Shown here piece after piece: positions 37,460 through 47,635 of a stretch of DNA of 64,000 nt. Both the position numbers and the translations under genes were made by a program. Where the stretch lies: NCBI RefSeq assembly GCF_020085105.1, contig NC_058043.1, positions 18,148,667 through 18,212,666 of the forward strand, read 5' to 3'. This stretch comes from Siniperca chuatsi (lineage: Eukaryota > Chordata > Actinopteri > Centrarchiformes > Sinipercidae). The first letter of the stretch is position 1; each line of letters opens with the position of its first letter. Under the pieces are notes generated by a model. That model was given only the letters and a program-made list of their open reading frames with translations, ran no database searches and was not told the origin of the DNA.

Positions 37460-39250
37460 TTCTCGATGACATTCACGCATAAAATGACTTGCTGTCTGTA
37501 AGTCAGTAGAGAGTAAATGCCATGAAAAGAAAAGGTATTGTGATAACACACACAATGACTCAAGACACTGGCGTGTTATTCATACGCCATTTGGTGATAC
37601 CAGGTCTGGTGGAGATCTGCACTCTACCGAGTGCACACTTCTAGTTACTTTTGTACTTTATTCAAATGAAATCATGAATGTAGGACTTTAACTTGTGTTT
37701 TTTCTTAGGTAAAAGTCATGCGTACTTCCTCCACCACTGTATACTTCTACTCCACTACATTTCAGGGGAAATACTGTAGTTTTTTTTTTTACTTCACTAC
37801 ATGCATTTGGCAGCTATAGTAACTTCACAGACTGAAAAATTACTGTATCAAAAATTATTCTTTTGTTACATACATGAAGTTATCTTTTAAGACATGATGC
37901 ATTTCTTAAGATGAAAATGCCCAACACTATGAATTCAATATTTTTTGGGTTGTTTTGTAGTAATCTAATATTGTAATGTAATCTGATTACACTGGTACTT
38001 ATATTACTTTTGTAATCGGATTACCCTTGTTATCAGATTACTTTTGTAATCGGATTACTTTTGTAATAGATTTCTTTTGGAATCGGATTATTTTGTAATA
38101 GATCACTTTTGGAATCAGATTACTTTTGTAATTGGATTACTTTGGTAAAATTATTACTAATTATTACTGTTCTTTTCTTTTGTCGTTGCAATAGCTTCCA
38201 ATGAGTTCTACTTCTGCATACTTTCAGCTACAGTCTTCATTTAAACTTTAAACGTGGCACAAGACTTTGAACTATTAAACTTGTAGTCAGCTTTTTACAG
38301 TTAACATCATTTAGAGTTTTTGAATTAGCACCGTTTGAGTTTTAAGCTTTTTTCAGTCCTTTTCTGAGTTTCTAATGGGTGTATATTGCTCTCCTTAAAA
38401 TGTTTCACATGAGCTGAAGAAAAAAGAAAAAGTATTGTGATAACATACAAAATGACTCAGCCTGGACTTTCCACTACACTAAATGAAATCATGAATATAG
38501 GACTTTAACTTGTGTTTTTTCTTAGGTATACTTCCCCCACCACTGTATAGATTACTTTCGTAATCTGATTACTTTAAAAAATAGATTACTTTGTGATCAG
38601 ATTACTTCAGTAAAGAGATTACTCTTGCAATATATGTATTAAAAAATAAATTCAACTTTTTTTTCTTTTTTTCTCCTGAAGTTTTCTATTTCTGTAATGA
38701 AATCAGGTTACTTTTGCAATCAAATTATTTTTATAATTGGATTCCTTTGGTAAAATTATTACTTTTGTAATCTGAATTATTTTTCTTTTGTCGTTTGCAA
38801 TAGCTTCCAATGAGTTCTATTACTGCATACTTTCAACTACAGACTTAATTTAAATTTTAAATGCGACACAAGACTTTGAACTATTAAACTTGTAGTCAGC
38901 TTTTTACAGTTAACATCATTTAGAGTTTTTGAATTAGTGCCGTTTGAGTTTTGTCCCCCTCCACCCCCACAACAGCATAGCTATGCTACTATGCAATAAC
39001 TGCTGTTACGTAGGTAAGTTACATACATTACGTAAGTTGATTTACATACTTAAGTTACTTTTGCACTTTATTTAAATGAAATCTTCAATGTACATCTTCT
39101 ATTTTTTCTTAGGAAAATGTTAAGCGTACTTCTTCCACCATTACATTTCAGGGGAAATCCTGATTACTTTTGTACTTGGATTTCTTTTGTAATCTAATTA
39201 ATTTGTAATTGGATTACTTTCGTTATACAGGACAACAATTTTTTTTAACT
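37460..39250. repeat. Mosaic of duplicated repeat blocks (copies B and C)
   Basis: Contains a second GTAATC-N-GATTAC block (37.93-38.16 kb), smaller ones at about 38.55-38.78 and 39.16-39.22 kb, copy B (38.16-38.41 kb) and shorter copy C (38.79-38.95 kb) of the segment at 34.18 kb. The phrase 'gtccccctccac...cagcatagctatgc' at 38953 also occurs at 35458, and 'aaatgaaatcatgaatgtagg' or variants occur three times. The order suggests repeated local duplication of a compound unit, with the LINE inserted later. Confidence 0.8.
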
Positions 39251-39424
39251 GAATTCAACCAAAAAATTCTGATTGTCAACCATATCTCTGTATAAAACAA
39301 AACAGTACCTTACAATCAAAGAAAGACAAAACATTTACACACTAAGGAATTAGTATGCAATCGGTTATCACTTGTTTTTTCTCTGTATCCTCTGTTTTAC
39401 CAAAAATGTACACAGTGTGTTTTT

Positions 39425-39863
39425 CTATCTGTCTTCATATTTTGCCAGATAGATAGTGACTCGACCACAGCACTTTTCAGTACTGGTAAAGAAGGGGCTG
39501 ATGAGAAAGTTCAGTATGCTGCCCCAGTCTGAACCCAGTGCATGTTGATGAGAAGGAGCTGCACACAGGGCATGATCAACCTGGAGAGATGCAGGGAAGT
39601 GGACAAAACATGAGCTCATCTCAATAGTAAAAAAAATAGAAAAAAGTGTAGTAGTAGGGAAAAGGTAGAGTTACTATTTCTAATTCAACTACCTACTGAG
39701 TGATTCTTATTTACCAAAATGTTTAGCAGTTAATCCTTGCCTCTAAGACTACCTCATCTCAGTGTAACAACAGTCCTACCAGATGTGAAGGCAGCTGAGC
39801 ACAGCAAAGAGGAGCCCTGCTGCCAGTGCCAGTGTCACTGGCAATCACATCCTCAAACGTGAC
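39425..39863 (-). pseudogene. Caveolin-2-like pseudogene (last two exons)
   Basis: Minus strand. Exon remnant 39863-39780 encodes VTFEDVIA (caveolin signature), then in another frame LALAAGLLFAVLSCLHI; it ends ATC TG before donor GTAGGA. The last exon 39580-39425 follows acceptor CATCTCTCCAG and completes a Trp codon, giving HIW-LIMPCVQLLLINMHWVQT. After a frame change comes GSILNFLISPFFTS, then KCCGRVTIYLAKYEDR and TAG. This follows the order and the HIW junction of caveolin-2 (family known: SCLHIW/ILMPF, VQT, SVxRCxSxVSL). Lesions: about 35 codons missing between the signature and the hairpin, a 1- or 4-base deletion after VQT, and no AG before the upstream exon. No first exon found. It sits on the same strand as cav3, upstream of it, as CAV2 sits relative to CAV1. 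Name left open: cav2-like. Confidence 0.8.
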
Positions 39864-42800
39864 CACAAGACACACACAGAGACACAGATTTCAAGGGACA
39901 GTTTTTCCCAAGTGTGTAATACGTAATACTGAGAACCAGAAGCTTGGGTATGAAAGCGTGGAAGCTATATATGACAAAATCTTGACATGCAGAATGAGAA
40001 TGATGCGTAATATAGACAAATGTACTGCATTCAGCAGTTTTTAATTGCAAACAAAGTCATTTTTCATCACTTGTACTTTGTAATGTAGGATCTTACAGAC
40101 AGGGGCACAAATAGAACTGTGCGTATAATCACGTCCACTTGAGGTCAGTATTACGCAGCATATTGATATTTACCACGTTTATAGTAGTTGGTATTCTTAT
40201 ATTACCTGAGAACAAAAATGAAAATCATTGGCCTAGTTTACTTAACAAAAAGCTTCAAGTTTTATTTGTAAATTAACCAAAACCATACATTTCTTCTTCA
40301 CTTCAGCTTTGATTTATCAGTGTTACATCTGGTTCAATAGAGACAGAAGAAGTGGTATGCAGAGCATGTGCAGCAGGTTTATTTATTTTACTGGTCTGTC
40401 TCTGTTACTCCAGAAACATTTTGTGGCCTGTGCTGTGTGTTCTCTGTAAAGGTTTATGTGTGTTTCATGTTGATTACATCCCTCTGACGGTGCACATCAG
40501 TTACCTTAAGACTCCTGTTGATTCTTTTGGGATCCCTGTCATGAATCAGAGGCCTTGCATCACTGTGGGTGGAATTCAGATCTTCAGATTGCACATCTAC
40601 TTTGATTTCCATCCGTTCCCCTGCTGGTCTGTTGTCTTTTCACCACTGGTCCTCCATTTCCACTAAGTTGAGCTGTGTCTCGGCTTAGTTGACTGTTGTG
40701 GTCATGTCATTGGAAATATGGAGAATAAGCAGGGCGTAGCGGGAGGAAGGCTTACCACTCTAAACTCTGCAGGCTTGTCAGTGACACCCAGGTGGAACAT
40801 AGTGGACTGCTGATTGCCTTGCTCCTTGTTGAGGAATGCCTTTATTGGCTTTTAAAGGCCTAGTCTTCAGTGACATTTTCCATGTGACACACTACATGGA
40901 AAGTCTCATTTAGACCTGAATGTGAAATGTACAATGGCCATAGATAATAGCATAAAATCAGCCTTCACTTCCTGCTTAAATATTAAAGGAGTGATGGTGA
41001 TCAGTGGTCAATATTTTGGCACTATCATGGTTATACATCTCCTCCTCTTCTCATCATGAAAGCAGAGTTGGCAGTGTTGGTCCATTAACAACAGACTTCT
41101 CTGCCAAGAGCAGTCCTCCTAATCGTCCATCCAAACTGGAATTTACCTCCTCCACTGACAGTCTCTGCCCTGACTACAGAAACTGACTGTAGTCCCACTC
41201 ATGTGTTACTGTCGAGTGTGGCATTACACATAATGCCTGTGTGTGGTCTGTGCACACTTTACATCTCATCATTATCTAGTGCAGTTTGTGTAACTTGCAG
41301 TTTGGAGACTGTAGACAGTTTGCAGCAAAACTCAAACATCTCTAGACTTTTCACAGTTCTCTCAGGAATTAATCTCTCAGGAACTAATTGCTCCACAGAG
41401 TATGGAACTTCAGGCTTTCATGCATTCATTTCATGCAAACAGATCAATATACTGTAAGTACGTCTTAGTATATTGGTCTGGTGGTTGCAGTTTATGATAC
41501 ATGCCAAACTGTCCACATGCACCTCAGGTACTACTTGGACCCAGGTCATTAAAGTGAGTTTATTTAGGAATATCACGTTCCTAAATATAGACAATATCAA
41601 CTAATCTGCTAAAGATCCTGCTTTGACTGATTTTTGGTCCCTCTGGGATGCAGCACTTACATACAGTATTATCACAGTGTAAAGACGATATGAATTTGTT
41701 AGCAAACAGATGCTTATTTACACATCCAGCAGATACAAAGCAACATCATTCAGCATCATTCATTTGGAGTTGTGTTTCTGGCCACTTGATGAATGTAAGT
41801 CCATTATTCAGCTTATCCAGCTCTTCAGCTGCTAAATGCTCCACTATGTTCACCAGCTAATCGCTAACTTTGTCTGTGTGACATATGGGGCTGAGCAGGT
41901 AGTGTAAGCTACAGTGGGTTTTTAGAGGAAAAGTAAGGTTGCCAGCCTAAAAATCAAAATCAAAATCAACAATGCACTGCAGAGTCGGGTGATGATCCTC
42001 TGTAAGTTTGTCCCTGCGAGCTACCCCTTTGACATACAAGTAGTCATGTTAATATAATAGAATATTGAATTTTAAGATTAGCTTATGAATCAGGGCTTTA
42101 TTGTGTCAGTTGACAGTGTGCTTTAGTGGTGCATTTTCCCAAATAAATTAGCAGTTAATCAAATTACAGCAAACCAAATGACACAAAGTGAACCTGGGAC
42201 GTTCAGGGGCCCCTCAGGGTCTGGGGCCTTGGTGCAGTTGCCTGCTTTGGCCAGCCTTGTGTACATGTTTTGGTACATGTAGTCCACTTTCTGTTACATC
42301 CCCAGCACTGCCTTTATTCAGCATGACTGTGACTGTGAGGTCCTGTTTTCTCCAAAGTATGTTAGTACTGTATGAGCAAGATTCATTTGTGCATTTGTTA
42401 CACTGCATTATTTACGGATTTTTTTAAATGTACTGCCTAGTGCTTTCATTACTTATTGTGAGTAGTGTATGTTTGGTTAGTTTTTAACACACCAATGTTA
42501 TATCATTAAATTGCTTCACATTTTCTATGACACCAGAAGTGTTTCTTTCACAACACTGTCCCTCATTAAGCAGCCACACAATTACACAGTAAACATTCTC
42601 TTCTAACCTATGAATTATATCTGCCCTCCCTCAAGTAAAAAAAAATGTATCTGACTATACACACTGCATATTTCATACATCTGTAGTTTATAGATTGTGC
42701 TTGTTAACCCGCTGTTTATTCACATTGATCACAGACATTCCACAGGCAGACAGCAATCTGAATTCAATATCTTATGTAAACTGAGACGTCATTCACATTT

Positions 42801-43555
42801 TGAAAAAAGCATGACCAGACACTTGGCAGACAACATGTATCTCACTGTTTGTTGAAAATTCCTAAAAGCCTTCTTCTTGTCACAGAAGTCCAAACAAAGA
42901 CTGAGGGGAATTCACTGGTATACGGCGCACTCTGTTGGCCATGGTTTGTATGTGTAGTTTTTTATTTAAAAATCCTCATTATTTGTAACTGATGGTTAAA
43001 TCAGCTGTATTTTCCACTCACACATGCCCAAATAGCTAATTTTCTCCCAGTGCTTGCAATAATACCAAAGTACATGTTTTCCCAATCACAGCAGTACTGT
43101 AGTGGAGTGGAGGCAGTAGTCTGATTAGCAGATGATTAATAGTGTGTGTGTGGAAACCATAGTGATGAAGACCGCCCAATATTATGTTGTGATTGTGTCT
43201 GAAGTCTGTACATCCTCTAATTTAGTTACATCTGGCACATCTCCTGGCTTGTAAAATAATCATTTTAATCAAAAAGTGCATCATGAATTGAATGAAAGAC
43301 AAATAACACAGCAAAACAACTAACGCTGCCAATTTAAAATTCAGGCAATAAAGGCAACACAAAGTTAAAACAACTTTGCTTTTGTGCTTTATCCCAATTA
43401 GGTTCTGTCAATGCATGCTGTCTGACAGGGCTTCCTGAACCAGCAGAAGACAAATTTAACGTTCACTGGTTTGGTGAAATAAAAAAAAATCAGTATCCTG
43501 GTAATAAAATGTCTACTACTCTGACAGTTTGAATTGAACTGATAATATTGATGGT
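39864..43555. other. Intergenic, no gene recognised
   Basis: AT-rich sequence. The N-terminal exon of the caveolin-2-like relic would be expected here if it survived; I could not identify it. Open frames such as 40352-40666 have no family resemblance. Confidence 0.45.
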
Positions 43556-43559
43556 GAAG

Positions 43560-43926
43560 CTTTATTAGTCACAGTGGAATGCGCTTAGTGTGCTGGAGAT
43601 GGCTCGGGTAGCGTGGCAGACAGAGAGGTGGAGGCAGCTTGGCTGGAGACTGAAGAGATCGGGTAAACCGCAGTGGCTGGGATCACTGGCAGGGAATGAA
43701 TCTGAGGCAGAGACAGACAAGGACAAACAAGCAACTAGCAACTAGAAACTAGAAACTAAACTGGAACAGGCCATAGCAAAGGTATCACAAAGGTGCACTG
43801 AGACACTCTGGCAATAGTTGAATGGTAGAGCCAGGTAGATATATTGTGAGACTTGACTGGATGATGAGTATCAGGTGTGCCGGTGATCAGCAGTAAGAGG
43901 AAAAACCAGAGCCCTCTGCCCAGGAC

Positions 43927-43984
<58 letters not shown>

Positions 43985-44095
43985 TGCAGAGAGACAGACA
44001 GTACTGACAAGGAACACAGGGAGGGGAGAAACACAACAGAGCACACAAGGATAGGAGGAGAGATGTGGCTAAACTATGACACATTGATGTTTAGT
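43560..44095. repeat. Probable interspersed repeat containing a CA array
   Basis: Purine-rich text ('gacagagaggtggaggcagc', 'aagcaactagcaactagaaactagaaact') ending 'ggctaaactatgacaca' resembles a family of teleost repeats. Borders are uncertain. The internal CA array is listed separately. Confidence 0.35.
43929..43985. repeat. (CA)n microsatellite
   Basis: About 21 CA units (43930-43971), a CTCG interruption, then a few more CA units. Open frames rich in Cys-Val or Thr-His here are repeat artefacts. Confidence 0.95.
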
Positions 44096-45565
44096 TTTAA
44101 AAATACTATATCTATGTATGTTCCAACCCTATTTTTCTATCATTGTATGGACACAAGGGTTCATGAAATTAAAATCTCAGTATGCATGTAGTAGATTTTT
44201 TACCCTATGTTGTCAGCAGCTGTCGTGTCTTGAATTCTGAAATACCGGATAAATAATGTAAAATTTGCCTTGCTGGTCTCATTATTTAATTGCTTGACAT
44301 TTGTGAGGAGAAAATTAAATGAGATGAGACAAAGATAGAATGAGTATAAAGAGAGACACAGACAGATATAAAAATCATCCATTTGCATGGATAAAAATGT
44401 CTCATAGCATGTGTATGTGCTGTGTGTATTTATGCAGCACCCATATCCTTCTGTTAAGAAAGCTAATGCAGTATTCACCTCAAATGATTAAATACACAAC
44501 CACATTTATGTAAGAGTAGTGTATACTCTAGTTAGTGACAGGCATACAGCAAAATGGTGTTTGCCATTATTTGCTTTAACCATACTGTTCTACTTTATTC
44601 GTCATGTCTGCTGTTTGTGAAAGACTAATACAAACAGCAGAGGCCATAAAATAGCACTTTGTTACCACTCTCAGAGCATTATCAATGCCCAGTAATGATT
44701 TCCATTGTAAATTCACTATCTCTGCATCACCTTACCCATCTCACTATTATCGCAGTCCATATTCGCAGGGACTTGTGCTACCTTACCCTCAGCCTCTATT
44801 CACATGTTAATGAGCCTCTGTCTGAACTTATAGGTCTTGTGTAATCAGTCTGCATGTGAAAAGCAGGCATGAGCCAGAATTAGTAGACTCTAGTCAGGAT
44901 TTAAAGCTAAAGCATACATCCATCCGAAAGGTCCTTGTTGCTATGTGAGTCACAGGCTCGCTCAATTTCCATGACAACATGGGCAGATGACATTCACCGT
45001 CTATAAGTATATCTGTTGCGCACAGAAACACTGAGGTAGTGTCCCTCAGTTTCATGAGAGCTCCTCACACTGCGGAGGCCACTGTGTTAGTGCTCTGAAG
45101 GGATCATATAGTGCTATGTGTGAGTCACACTGTGCTGCTGTTTATCAAGTTGTTCCTTAGATATAAAGGACCACTGCTCAGCAACATTTCCATCCAATAC
45201 TTTAAAAAGTTCAACAGAGTCAGTCACCAGTATAATATTTGAATATATTTATTGTTATTGACATTAAAAAATAATACATGCGGAACCAACTCATATTCAT
45301 ATGTAATACAAATGGTTCCTAATTAAATACAATAAAATATTTAAACATCCATCCAGTCATGACTATTGTAGTTACACTCCAGATTTTCACATTTATAAAG
45401 ATAAAACAGTTCTACAAATGTCATTAAAATCAGGCCAATTGTAATATGGATGGAAAATATGCACTGGGGAACATTTATTGCAGTTTCAATATTTCATGTT
45501 ACAGTACAGCCATAGCACCTTGACCTAAAATGAGAAAGCCTACCTGAATTAGACAATAAAAGGCA
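44096..45565. other. Intergenic / possible gpr62 3' region
   Basis: AT-rich sequence with no gene recognised. The distal end of the gpr62 transcript may fall nearby, but no cleavage signal could be assigned with confidence. Confidence 0.4.
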
Positions 45566-45569
45566 CTGG

Positions 45570-45835
45570 GTGTATTTAAAGGATAGGTTCACATTTTTTC
45601 AAGTCTAGTGTTGAGGTACAGAATCCAGTCATTTTTCTGTGCAAAAAACCATCCTTAAATTCAGCTGAAGATAATATAAGGCTTCAGCAGATTGAGTTAT
45701 CCGAATCAAGTGGGGAGTTTTGCACAAAATAATGACTGTGGATTTTGTCCCCCATCGCTTACACTGAAATTTCTTTTAAAAAGGGATCTCTTTGTAGCCA
45801 GTATGGACAGGAGGAATGATTACGGCAACCGATAG
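45570..45835. repeat. Interspersed repeat (fish MITE-like)
   Basis: Starts 'aaaggataggttcacattttttcaagtc' and includes 'cccatcgcttacactgaaatt' and 'agccagtatggacaggaggaatgatta', the recognisable order of a frequent teleost non-coding repeat. Confidence 0.5.
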
Positions 45836-46230
45836 GGCTAGGTAGTGTTAAAACAATTACGATACCAGGACCAATACCAGTACCTTAAAGTGATACCGAT
45901 ACTAATAGAGTACTTCATTCAATATACTTTTTTTTCGGTACGCTGAACTGCCAATTTCGTCAAATATATCGCGCTCGACTTCACCACCACAGACTGTATG
46001 TAGCTGCTAGGTGCTAGCTGTAGCTGCGGCAGTAGGCCATTCACACATCTCATTAAATTGAAGAACGGTTGCGGTGATTGGCTATGAGCAAAACCATACA
46101 AATAGTAATTGTTTTCTAGATCTGGGTACAAAAAGGATCGAATGCAGATATTGTTTGACTGGAGAAGTTTCAATACTACTTGGTATTGGGTAATTTCGGT
46201 CTATACCTTAAAGGTATACCCAGTCCTAGC
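45836..46230. repeat. Second interspersed repeat adjoining it
   Basis: The left end 'gggctaggtagtgttaaaac...gatacc' and the right end 'ggtatacccagtcctagc' are roughly inverted, with internal 'agtaccttaaagtgataccgatac'. Non-coding; the 84-codon minus open frame here is not a gene. Confidence 0.4.
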
Positions 46231-46329
46231 AACCAATAATCATTTGAATGTACATATTGTCAGTATTGTTTTAAGATAGACTAAAAGTGGCTCGCAAACA
46301 TAAAAAAACTGACATGGCCTATATATTAA

Positions 46330-46375
46330 CACGCTTAGACATTGACCAACTCATGTTGGTCAATGTCTAAGCGTG
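46330..46375. other. Perfect 21-bp hairpin over the gpr62 stop codon
   Basis: 46330-46350 is the exact reverse complement of 46355-46375, with a 4-base loop TCAT at 46351-46354. On the gpr62 mRNA the upstream arm carries the last codons and the TAG stop (46369-46367), and the downstream arm is in the 3' UTR. Pairing stops outside these bounds. Confidence 0.95.
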
Positions 46376-47635
46376 CTCCTCAGGTATTTGTCCAGGGATC
46401 TTTATCCCCTGGTCTGTAATGTTTTTGGGACGGGAGTTGGCACAGCTGGACAGGGTTTCAGCTGTGCTGGTGGTTCTCTGGATGAACTGGAGGAAGTTCT
46501 CCTGAAGGGAGCCCTCATGGCTGGATGCCCCGAACTCCACCGGCTGGGTCAAGCAGCAGCGTCGAAACTTTACCAGCTCTTCTCTGATCTGTCTGTTTAA
46601 TAGGCCGTAGAAGAACGGGTTAACTGCAAAGGAGGAGTAGGCCAGCCAGGTGACTGCCTCCTCTAAGTCCCCGGGGCTCTGCATGGAGCCAGTCAGAGAC
46701 ATTTGCAGGTGGAAGATGAAGTAGGGCAACCAACAAACCAAGAACTGGCCCACAATGAATACCAAAGTAAGGGCAGCCTTGCCGCCACTGAAGGCCCTCT
46801 CTGGTGATAGTCTTTGGGGCAGAGTGCGGGTGGTGGTGATCATGGTGGTCTGGCTGTTGATGGAGTCCGAGCGATTCTTAGCAGGGCTCGCATTTGCCCA
46901 CGCTGGCACAGCAGGGACTTGCTGCAGGGCTGCAGAACGAGCAACCTTGTACACGGCACAGTAAACAGCAAAGATAACCACTGCAGGAACCAGGAAACAG
47001 ACCACACTGAAGAGCACAGCAAACACACTTCTTAGACGACTGTGGCTCGCATGGAGAGAGCAGTGAGCTGCAGCAATAGAGCTCTGATGTCCATAAGCTG
47101 GCCATCCAAACAGCGTGACCAAAGCTAAGAGGGCTGATTTAACCCAGATTAGGAGCATGACACCAATAGCGAGGTTGATGGTCATCTTGACTTCATATCG
47201 CATGGGGTGTACAATATAGAAGTAACGCTCCACACTGATGGCTGTGATGGTGAGAATGGAAAGACAGATGAGGAAAACATTGAGAAAGATGTAAACCTGA
47301 CACTCCAGAACAGTAAACACCACGGTGCCAAAAAAGGGAGAGCTGGATATGATACCCAAAGGCATGAGGAGGATGGCACACAGCAGATCCACTGCACAAA
47401 GGTGACACACAAAAGCGAACCTCTTCAGGTGAGGAGCACGAGCAATGGCCACCATCACACCAGTGTTGGCCAATAAAGCAATGAGGTTAAGGGTCACCAT
47501 GCAGAACAACCCAAAAAGGTCTTTGATCTGTGACTGGGAGCTTGTGACGACACCCACATCGGCAGGAACCGTAGGATTGGCCTCCCATAGGGCAGTGGTG
47601 CGATTTGATCTCATGGAATCGGTCTTGTCGGCCAT
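46367..47635 (-). CDS. gpr62: Orphan class A GPCR, GPR61/GPR62 type
   Basis: 422-residue receptor in one coding exon. Visible: N-glycosylation sequon N11; seven hydrophobic segments from about 38 to 346; Asp83 in TM2; Cys112-Cys192 pair; ERY (136-138) in place of DRY followed by YIVHPMRYEV; GGKAAL at the start of TM6 and CWLPYF at 301-306; NPFFY at 339-343; palmitoylation-type Cys360-Cys361; EGSLQENFLQFIQ at 374-386; IPGQIPEE at 413-420. The last two blocks are shared with GPR61. Next to parp3 in the same orientation, the position of GPR62 on human 3p21, so I call gpr62. gpr61 is the alternative on sequence alone. GPR61/62 are orphan receptors with constitutive Gs activity reported. ATG at 47635 is the first in frame. 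A leader acceptor CAACACAG lies near 47691. Confidence 0.85.
   Translation of the reverse strand: MADKTDSMRSNRTTALWEANPTVPADVGVVTSSQSQIKDLFGLFCMVTLNLIALLANTGVMVAIARAPHLKRFAFVCHLCAVDLLCAILLMPLGIISSSPFFGTVVFTVLECQVYIFLNVFLICLSILTITAISVERYFYIVHPMRYEVKMTINLAIGVMLLIWVKSALLALVTLFGWPAYGHQSSIAAAHCSLHASHSRLRSVFAVLFSVVCFLVPAVVIFAVYCAVYKVARSAALQQVPAVPAWANASPAKNRSDSINSQTTMITTTRTLPQRLSPERAFSGGKAALTLVFIVGQFLVCWLPYFIFHLQMSLTGSMQSPGDLEEAVTWLAYSSFAVNPFFYGLLNRQIREELVKFRRCCLTQPVEFGASSHEGSLQENFLQFIQRTTSTAETLSSCANSRPKNITDQGIKIPGQIPEEHA

Noticed and set aside
43756-44191. Open frames rich in Cys-Val or Thr-His
   Set aside because: They are translations of the CA microsatellite.
45000-45060. let-7-like string near 'gaggtagtg'
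   Set aside because: Only a partial seed match with no hairpin partner of the right length.
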